A stretch of 47,757 nt of DNA from Planctomycetota bacterium (GTDB lineage: Bacteria; Planctomycetota; MHYJ01; JACPTZ01): contig JACPTZ010000025.1 in assembly GCA_016192525.1 (NCBI GenBank), positions 1-47,757 of the forward strand, read 5' to 3'. The notes under the pieces are model-generated. The model was not told where the DNA came from. It did not search any database and worked only from the letters and a program-made list of their open reading frames with translations. Position 1 is the stretch's first letter. Every line of letters begins with the position of its first letter. A program made the position numbers and the translations under genes. Below are positions 42,060 to 47,757 of the stretch, piece by piece.

Positions 42060-44174
42060 CTACTTGCCGCCCGTGTTCTTGATCCGCTTCCCGGCATCAT
42101 CCACCTGCTCGCGGAGTTCGCGGAAGATGCGGACGATCTCCTGGTAGTCTTCCCACTCGTCCATCTTCTGAAGGATCTCGGTGAAGTCCGATCCGATCTC
42201 CGTCTGCTTGCGGGAGGCCTCGCCGAGGCGTGTCGCGCGATCGGCCCCGGTGCGGGCGTTGGCCCCCGCCGTCATGAGTTCGGAGGCGTTGGGCGACTTC
42301 GCCTTCGCGATCTCGTCGAGCAGGGCGCGGATGTCGGCCAGTCGCGCCTGAGCCCCGACGTCCCACAGCTTGTTGTTCTGGAGGTCCTCCAGGACCTCGG
42401 CCATCTGCTTTCCGAGGGAGTCGGACTTCTGCGTGACCTGGCGCTGGCGGGTGGCGTTGGCGCGCAGGCTCTCCCGCTCCGGACCGGTGACGGAGTCGCG
42501 CGTTCCAAGGGCGGTTTGCGAGTCCTCAAGCGTCCGCTGGATCCCCTTTTGCAGTTCAGCCGTGCGCCGCACGTCCTCCTTCATCTTCATCAGGACCTCT
42601 TCCAGGCGCCGTTCCAGCTCGTTCCGGGCCCGAACCTGGATCTGATACACGTGCGATTTCGTCGTGTTCGGTCCCGGCGAGTCGTGGTTGTCCGAGGCCG
42701 TCAGCCAGTACTGGAAGATGTCGCCCTCCTTCGCGCCCCACGCGGCCATGTCGAGCGTATGAGCGGAATCGATCTTCTTCGCACCGTAGCGGTCGCTGTT
42801 CATCGTGATGTCGAACGGGACGGTCTTCTCCGCCGGGCTTTCCCCCGAGGAGAGTTTCCAGATGAGCGCAATGGAGGAGATGCCGAAGTCGTCCGTGATC
42901 TGGGCCGCCAGAGGGACCGTGGCGGTGGGAGTGACCACCTTGTCGATTCCGGGCTTCACGATTTTGATCGCCGGCGCGACGTCGATGACGACCCGGACGG
43001 TGTACCGGATCGGGTCTCCGCCCGTGCCGAGGCCGTTGGTGGCCGTGAGAGAGAGGGCGTACTCGGTGTCGGTGAAGACCTGGAATTCCCCGCTCACCAC
43101 CTTGGGTTCCTTGAGCTCGTCCGGCTCGATCTTCGACGGTTCCACGCGCGAGTTTCCGCGCGGTCCCACGAGGAGCTGGGCGGAAGCCAGGGGAATGTTG
43201 GCGTGGGCCCGGATCTGGATCCGGGTGCCCGAGGGGACTTTCAGATGTCCGCCCTCCTCCGGCCGCTCCGGCGGGGTGTCGGTGAGACCGGTGTACTTGG
43301 GATAGTGCAGGAAGGCGCAGAGGCGGTCGATACGGGGCGGGGTGAGCGCTTTCACCGAGATGGTTTCGGAACGGTAGTCGCCGGCGGTCACATGGAACTG
43401 GAAAGAGTCGGAGACGCGCTGGAAGGCGTACACGAATTCGGTGTCGGTCCGCCGCGTGAGGCGCTCCTCCTCTTCGGCGGCGCCCTCGAACCGGAAGGTG
43501 ATCGTCCCCTTGGAGGGTCGCCCCTTCAGGACGCGCACCTGGACCGCGTAGTCCTCCCCCTTCGCCACCCGGTCCCCGGGCGTCACCACCTGGAGCTCGA
43601 CGCTGAGCGGCCATCGGGCATCCCCTCCCAACAGGCGGTTCAGCCAGATTCCGGCCAGGGCGCTCTGCCAGAAACCGAGTCCCACAAGGACGGCGAGGGT
43701 CACCCCGGTCCAGCCGCAGAGCCGGCGGACCCGCTCGGACCGGACGACGCGACCGAAGTCGAGCGGCTCGGCCTGCCTCACGGCGTCGTCCACCACGGCC
43801 GTGACCATCACCGGGGAGTTGAAGCGGGAAAACTGGTCGGAGGAGCGGGAGAGCTGGAGGGCACTGATGAGGCGGTCGCCGAGCTGAGGGTACTGCTGTT
43901 CGAGATAGAGGGCGAGTCGGTCGTCGGAGAAGGTGACACGGAGCGGGAGGATGACCCGCCGGTAGAATACTAAGACGACGACGAGGACCGACAGGGCGAG
44001 GAGGGTGAGGCGGACCTCGCGCGGGAGGTACGGGATCAGGTAGTCGATGGCGAAAGTGACGCAGGCGGCGAGGGCGGCGGCGAGGAGGACCCGGGAGAGA
44101 CCATCATAGAGGATGAGCGACCGGGCCTGTCGGCGGAGGGTGTCGAGGCGACGGGTGACGAGGTCGAGAGGCAT
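42060..44174 (-). CDS. DUF4175-like membrane protein
   Basis: 704 aa from the ATG at 44174 (MPLDLVTRRLDTLRRQARSL). Two N-terminal membrane segments (about 30-70) and one at about 150-170 enclose a soluble loop; then comes a large extracytoplasmic part of beta-type domains (EYALSLTATNGLGTGGDPIR, YWLTASDNHDSPGPN) and a C-terminal coiled coil. This matches the DUF4175 layout. The function is unknown. No Shine-Dalgarno site precedes the start; an 8-base tandem repeat occupies that place. Confidence 0.75.
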   Translation of the reverse strand: MPLDLVTRRLDTLRRQARSLILYDGLSRVLLAAALAACVTFAIDYLIPYLPREVRLTLLALSVLVVVLVFYRRVILPLRVTFSDDRLALYLEQQYPQLGDRLISALQLSRSSDQFSRFNSPVMVTAVVDDAVRQAEPLDFGRVVRSERVRRLCGWTGVTLAVLVGLGFWQSALAGIWLNRLLGGDARWPLSVELQVVTPGDRVAKGEDYAVQVRVLKGRPSKGTITFRFEGAAEEEERLTRRTDTEFVYAFQRVSDSFQFHVTAGDYRSETISVKALTPPRIDRLCAFLHYPKYTGLTDTPPERPEEGGHLKVPSGTRIQIRAHANIPLASAQLLVGPRGNSRVEPSKIEPDELKEPKVVSGEFQVFTDTEYALSLTATNGLGTGGDPIRYTVRVVIDVAPAIKIVKPGIDKVVTPTATVPLAAQITDDFGISSIALIWKLSSGESPAEKTVPFDITMNSDRYGAKKIDSAHTLDMAAWGAKEGDIFQYWLTASDNHDSPGPNTTKSHVYQIQVRARNELERRLEEVLMKMKEDVRRTAELQKGIQRTLEDSQTALGTRDSVTGPERESLRANATRQRQVTQKSDSLGKQMAEVLEDLQNNKLWDVGAQARLADIRALLDEIAKAKSPNASELMTAGANARTGADRATRLGEASRKQTEIGSDFTEILQKMDEWEDYQEIVRIFRELREQVDDAGKRIKNTGGK

Positions 44175-44180
44175 GGAGGG

Positions 44181-44230
44181 GTAACGGAGTAACGGAGTAA
44201 CAGAGTAACAGAGTAACAGAGTAACCGAGT
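44181..44230. repeat. 8-bp tandem repeat GTAACNGA
   Basis: Six units of GTAAC(G/A/C)GA in a row, running from just upstream of the DUF4175-like start to near the FecR-gene stop. Copy number could affect translation start spacing. Confidence 0.8.
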
Positions 44231-44239
44231 AGGATGACG

Positions 44240-45715
44240 TCACCTCCCATCTACAGTAATGGGCGAGGACTCGATCAGGCCGGACCACGTCTGATCCGTT
44301 GTGGACGCGGGAAGAGCAGACCCGCTGCCATAGAGGGCCGTGACGAGATACCGGCCCGGTGTCTTGAACATTTGCGGAATCCGGCAGCGCACGGTGTAGG
44401 TCTGCCGGGGCTGGAGGGTCAGGAGTCCGGCGGTTTTCGATTTCGTGGGAAGGGGCTCTACTTCGGTCGGATGGCACTTGGAAAGGTTGATCGTATAGGG
44501 GGAACCGGAGGGAGGGGTGATCGTCAGGAGGTAATAGGGCGAGGCGGAACTGATGGGCTCAAAGTCGAGGGGCCAACGGACATCCCGCTCCATCCGCTGC
44601 AGAGTGCACCCAATCTCTACATCCTCGTTCACCCTGGGTTCCGGACCCACCAGACACAACGCCACTCCCAGGTCCCCCTCGTGTCTCCTTCCCCACCGTC
44701 CAAACGTCCAGCCCGGCAGCGCCTCTGTGAACGTCATGCTGACCGGGGGGCTCTCCGCACGCATGACGGAAAAAGAGTTCGGTAGTGCGCGACAACTCCC
44801 CAGATTGTTCGTGAGCGTGATGGCCCCCTGCTCCAGGAAAACCCGCGTCACATCGGTCGAGACGGTGACCCGGAACTTCGTTCCCACCACCTCGATGGTC
44901 CCGGCCGGTGTCTCCACCCCAAAGGGTCCGGACAGCCGGGGGAGATCGAATCTGGCGGAGGTGCACGAGAGGAGACGGCAGCGCGTGCGGGAGGCGAAGG
45001 AGTAAGACGCAGGTCCCTCGATTTCAAGATCGCCGCCTACCTGGAGGCACATCTGATCGAATTTGCCCGCAGAGACCGATCGCTCCACCCCACGCATGAG
45101 ACTGGCACCGTCGGCGTTCGGCTTGGGACCCAGGAAGACCGCAACTGACTCCGACGAGTTCCGGGCCCCGGGATTCTGCACTTCGCGTTCGAGAGCCTGT
45201 TCCTTCGTAAACCAGACCCCCCACACCACCACCAGTGCTGCAGCCGCCCACATCCCCGCGTGCCGCATGGTGAGGGACGACGGCCCCCGACGCCGGGGTT
45301 CCGGCATCGCGGCGGACGTTGTTACCAGCCGCAGGGGCGGGGACCGACCGATCGTCGAGCGCGCGTCGCCCTCGTTCGCGCTCAGCGTTCCGGCCGGGCC
45401 AACGGCCCTTCCTGCAAGCACTGGGTCGGGACCCGCCCGCCCGGCGGCGGATGCCACGGCCAGGGGCCGTGGGTCGGCGACAGTTCCGGGCTGGTCCTGG
45501 GGAGGGAGCTTCGCGGCGAGACGGGACCAACTGGCGGCGGGGAGGGGCTGATCGGGGACGGCGTGGAGGAATCGGAGCGTCTTGCAGACCTGGTGATAGG
45601 CCTTGCGGCAGTCTGCGCACCCGGTCAAATGCACAATGAGTTCCGGGAGTCCAGGGGCTTCAAGTTCCCCCTGCGCGTGGGCGGTGATGTGCTCTCTAAC
45701 TCCTGAGCAATCCAT
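44240..45715 (-). CDS. Zinc-finger anti-sigma-like / FecR-domain membrane protein
   Basis: 491 aa. Residues 1-40 have the zf-HC2 pattern (HLTGCADC with an earlier His and Cys), found in anti-sigma factors. A membrane segment lies at about 152-168 (MWAAAALVVVWGVWF). Residues about 215-330 form a FecR-type domain (GVETPAGTIEVVGTKFRVTV). The rest is beta-rich. It may sense an envelope signal, but no sigma factor lies beside it. It starts three bases after the BY-kinase stop. Confidence 0.8.
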   Translation of the reverse strand: MDCSGVREHITAHAQGELEAPGLPELIVHLTGCADCRKAYHQVCKTLRFLHAVPDQPLPAASWSRLAAKLPPQDQPGTVADPRPLAVASAAGRAGPDPVLAGRAVGPAGTLSANEGDARSTIGRSPPLRLVTTSAAMPEPRRRGPSSLTMRHAGMWAAAALVVVWGVWFTKEQALEREVQNPGARNSSESVAVFLGPKPNADGASLMRGVERSVSAGKFDQMCLQVGGDLEIEGPASYSFASRTRCRLLSCTSARFDLPRLSGPFGVETPAGTIEVVGTKFRVTVSTDVTRVFLEQGAITLTNNLGSCRALPNSFSVMRAESPPVSMTFTEALPGWTFGRWGRRHEGDLGVALCLVGPEPRVNEDVEIGCTLQRMERDVRWPLDFEPISSASPYYLLTITPPSGSPYTINLSKCHPTEVEPLPTKSKTAGLLTLQPRQTYTVRCRIPQMFKTPGRYLVTALYGSGSALPASTTDQTWSGLIESSPITVDGR

Positions 45716-45718
45716 CCC

Positions 45719-47757
45719 TTACGCTCCAGTTGTCAACGGCTTGAAGGGCCGACCGTCGCCTACTTGAACCGGTCTGGGAGGGGATGGTTCGGAAAAACAG
45801 AAGAAAAAGGACGGGGAGTCAAAGGAGAGACGCGGAGGGGTTCGCGCGGAGGCGCGGAGACGCGGAGGACGGACGCAGAGGAAGAAGAGGAGAACGGATA
45901 CAGAGGAAGAAGAGGAAAACGGATACAGAGGAAGAAGAGGAAAACGGATACTCTTCCGGTCCTCTGAATAGTAATAGTAGTATTCCGAACCCTTGCCCTG
46001 GGTGGCGCGGTTGAGGATGACCCCCAGCACGCTGGCCGACACGTTGTCGAGCAGGTGCTTGGTCCAGGAGATGTCTTTCTGCTCGGCGAGGCCGGCGCCT
46101 ACGACGAGGATGCAGGCATCCACCATCGTGGCCAGCATGAGGGTGTCGCCGACGGTGCAGATCGGGGCGGTGTCGAAGATCAGGAAGTCGCACTCCCCCT
46201 CCAACTCCGCGATCAGGTCCTTCATGGCCTGCGACTCGATGAGGCGGACGGTGCTCTTCGGCGAGGGGCCGCTCGTGATCGCCCGGAGGTTCTCGATCCC
46301 GGTGTTCTGGATGTACTTCCGGACGTCGCACTCCGGATCATCGGGCCAGTGCGGGGTGGCCTCCCCCGGCTTCGTCTTGGCCAGCCGGGCCTCGAGCACC
46401 GTCGTGATCCCCCGGGTGTTCTCAAGGTGGAGAAGCGAGTGTACCGCGGGGATGCGCAGGTCGCCGTCCACCAGGATCACGTCTAGCCCCTTTCGGGCCA
46501 TGGCGATGGCCAGGTCCACGCTGACCGACGTCTTTCCTTCCTTCGCCACCGCGCTCCCGACCAGGAACGACTTGAACGAAGCCTCGACCATGGCCGACCG
46601 GATGAGGGTCGCCGCCGTGTTGAAGACCTCGGCGAGCGGATGGCGAAGCGCCAGGTCGGTCAGCAGAATGCGCTCGTCGGACTCGAGCGGAACCACGGCC
46701 AGCACGGGCAGGTTGAGGTGCCGGCGGATGTCGTACTCGCTCATGACGGCGGTATCGAAGTACTCGCGCAGATACGCGATTCCCAGAGAGACGATGAAGG
46801 CCAGGAGGGTCCAGAACGGGATGAACCGCTGGCTGCCGCGGCCGGTCTGGATCGCCGCCGAGGGCCATTCAGAAGCCTCGACGTAGCCCGTAGTGAGGGA
46901 CAGGATGGAATTGAATCGCTCGATGTCGGTGTTCATCTGCCGGACGCCCTCCTCGTTTCGGGCGATCGATTGCTTGAGGCGGCGGTAGTTCAGTTCCTCA
47001 TTCTCGATGTCGTTGATCTCCTTCACCAGAGTCTGCTCGCGCTCGGCGGCCGCACGGAGGGCGTCCCGTTCGTCGGCCAGTTGGAGCTGCAGCTCGGAGA
47101 CGGAAGCGCCGGCGGCTTCCCGCTCGGCGGCGGCCAGATCCTCCTGGATCCTCTCGATGCGCCGTTCGAGGGCCCGGATCTCGGGATGATCCGGGGTCAG
47201 TCGCAGGTAGAGATCCGCCTGCTCGGCGGTGAGAGTGGATATCTGTTCCCGGAGCTTCTCCATGCGGGGCGAGGGCGGCCCCCCCGATGAAATCCGGGTG
47301 CCCGGCGCCCCCCGACCGGCGTGAACCTGCTTCGCCAGATAGGCCAGGCGCTTCTCCTTCGCGTCGATCACCTTGCGGGCTTCATCCTGGCGGCGGATCG
47401 CGTCCTCCCGGCCCTGGTTCTTGAGGGTGAGCTTCTGTTCCAGTGACAGATACTTGCTGTGCAGCTTCTCCATGTCGCGCTTGAGTCCCTCTTCATACTC
47501 CTGCAGTTTCTGCTGCGCCGTGCCGCGCGCGGCCTGGATGTCCGCCTGGGCGGAAATCCTGCTCGTGTCGATCGCGGCGGCGGCGAGGGAGTGCGCGTAG
47601 AGCATCGCGTCACGATCGGTGGCGGCGGTCGCGATGAAGTCGATCATCTGCGTCGACGTGTCGGAGCTCATCTGCACGGAGGTGTCGATCGCATCCGCCA
47701 TCTCCAGGAGGGCTATCGCATTGTCGCTGCTGATCAGGGGATCGCCGTGCTGGGTCA
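45719..47757 (-). CDS. BY-type tyrosine autokinase with Wzz-like domain (partial, 5' end outside window)
   Basis: The frame is open at the right edge, so the N-terminus is missing. The visible part has a long coiled coil, a membrane segment (FIPFWTLLAFIVSLGIAYL) and a CpsD/CapB kinase: GSAVAKEGKTSVS (Walker A), VDGDLR (Walker A') and FLIFDTAP (Walker B). The Tyr cluster SEYYYYYSED is where autophosphorylation is expected. It controls polysaccharide chain length and export. After SEDRK the frame passes into a 25-base tandem repeat and then a Ser/Phe/Pro-rich tail of about 60 residues that does not look native; the original end was probably near the Tyr cluster. Confidence 0.88.
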   Translation of the reverse strand, partial: TQHGDPLISSDNAIALLEMADAIDTSVQMSSDTSTQMIDFIATAATDRDAMLYAHSLAAAAIDTSRISAQADIQAARGTAQQKLQEYEEGLKRDMEKLHSKYLSLEQKLTLKNQGREDAIRRQDEARKVIDAKEKRLAYLAKQVHAGRGAPGTRISSGGPPSPRMEKLREQISTLTAEQADLYLRLTPDHPEIRALERRIERIQEDLAAAEREAAGASVSELQLQLADERDALRAAAEREQTLVKEINDIENEELNYRRLKQSIARNEEGVRQMNTDIERFNSILSLTTGYVEASEWPSAAIQTGRGSQRFIPFWTLLAFIVSLGIAYLREYFDTAVMSEYDIRRHLNLPVLAVVPLESDERILLTDLALRHPLAEVFNTAATLIRSAMVEASFKSFLVGSAVAKEGKTSVSVDLAIAMARKGLDVILVDGDLRIPAVHSLLHLENTRGITTVLEARLAKTKPGEATPHWPDDPECDVRKYIQNTGIENLRAITSGPSPKSTVRLIESQAMKDLIAELEGECDFLIFDTAPICTVGDTLMLATMVDACILVVGAGLAEQKDISWTKHLLDNVSASVLGVILNRATQGKGSEYYYYYSEDRKSIRFPLLPLYPFSSSSSVSVLLFFLCVRPPRLRASARTPPRLSFDSPSFFFCFSEPSPPRPVQVGDGRPFKPLTTGA
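45790..45875. repeat. Purine-rich GCGGAG repeat tract
   Basis: Plus strand GACGCGGAGG / GGCGCGGAGA units, adjoining the 25-bp tandem array and read through by the kinase gene's tail. It is similar in character to the purine tract between trpE and trpG. Confidence 0.55.
45876..45950. repeat. Three 25-bp tandem repeats inside the kinase tail
   Basis: Units at 45876-45900, 45901-45925 and 45926-45950, each beginning CAGAGGAAGAAGAGG; the first differs by one base. Since 25 is not a multiple of three, each unit is read in a different frame, and a change of copy number would change the protein end. Confidence 0.85.

Noticed and set aside
40112..42082. A plus-strand Leu/Arg-rich open frame opposite the coiled-coil gene
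   Set aside because: It is the mirror of Gln/Glu/Lys codons on the other strand; no signal, motif or ribosome site.
44235..44242. TGACGTCA palindrome at the end of the FecR-type gene
   Set aside because: An 8-bp palindrome is expected by chance and no partner site was found.
45876..45950. CRISPR-like array
   Set aside because: The units are directly adjacent with no spacers, are short, and no cas genes are present.

Overview
The window is GC-rich bacterial DNA, densely coded on both strands. Several features suggest a Planctomycetota-like organism: FHA-domain proteins, a Hanks-type Ser/Thr kinase, a DUF4175-type membrane protein followed by a very long Gln/Glu/Lys/Ala coiled-coil protein, secreted squalene-cyclase-fold proteins, a FecR/zinc-finger membrane protein and a BY-type tyrosine kinase. 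That assignment is inference; no rRNA or other taxonomic marker is present. TGA ends many normal genes here, so the genetic code looks standard.

Layout. 1-4323: a partial FHA protein (minus strand) diverges from a membrane-anchored beta-sandwich protein; then an RluB/RsuA-type pseudouridine synthase with a very long disordered Gly/Arg/Pro tail and a TolQ/ExbB-like channel protein. 4605-7334: a two-domain M16 peptidase lipoprotein. 7753-12139: a molybdenum hydroxylase operon (Mo, 2Fe-2S and FAD subunits plus a YdcZ-type transporter), facing a MobA/MocA-type nucleotidyltransferase (12262-12909, minus) that probably serves the same cofactor. 13360-15897: a secreted alpha/beta hydrolase. 16120-20222: PilM/GspL-like, PilO/GspM-like and a membrane-anchored protein, running with an overlapping stop/start into trpE.

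20223-29481 is a complete tryptophan/chorismate block in the order trpE, trpG, trpD, trpC, retropepsin-like protease, trpF, DUF4177-like remnant, trpB, trpA, aroH, aroF. It has three oddities: a purine-rich minisatellite between trpE and trpG, a frameshifted secreted DUF4177-like gene between trpF and trpB, and a TrpB that lacks a block of about 34 conserved residues.

29780-35596: an FHA-TM-CAP fusion protein, two secreted thioredoxin-like paralogues and a Ser/Thr kinase. 35910-47757, all minus strand: BY-kinase (partial), zinc-finger/FecR protein, DUF4175-like protein, coiled-coil protein, a two-part protein split by a TGA, and two secreted cyclase-fold paralogues.

The most interesting signal is a pair of in-frame UGA codons in two unrelated secreted proteins. 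In the second thioredoxin-like protein (33550-34350) the UGA lies in a Gly-rich linker just after the signal peptide, as C-G-G-G-G-UGA. In the coiled-coil-linked protein (38111-38866) it lies in a Gly/Ser linker, as UGA-S-S-G-C. Both reading frames continue into clearly coding sequence, both UGAs have a Cys four or five residues away, and hairpins with plausible bacterial SECIS geometry follow. I infer two candidate selenoproteins of an undescribed type. The first thioredoxin paralogue is frameshifted at exactly the equivalent position.

Intergenic DNA carries at least seven kinds of palindromic or tandem repeat. Three of the palindromic elements begin at, or within two bases of, the stop codon of the neighbouring gene.
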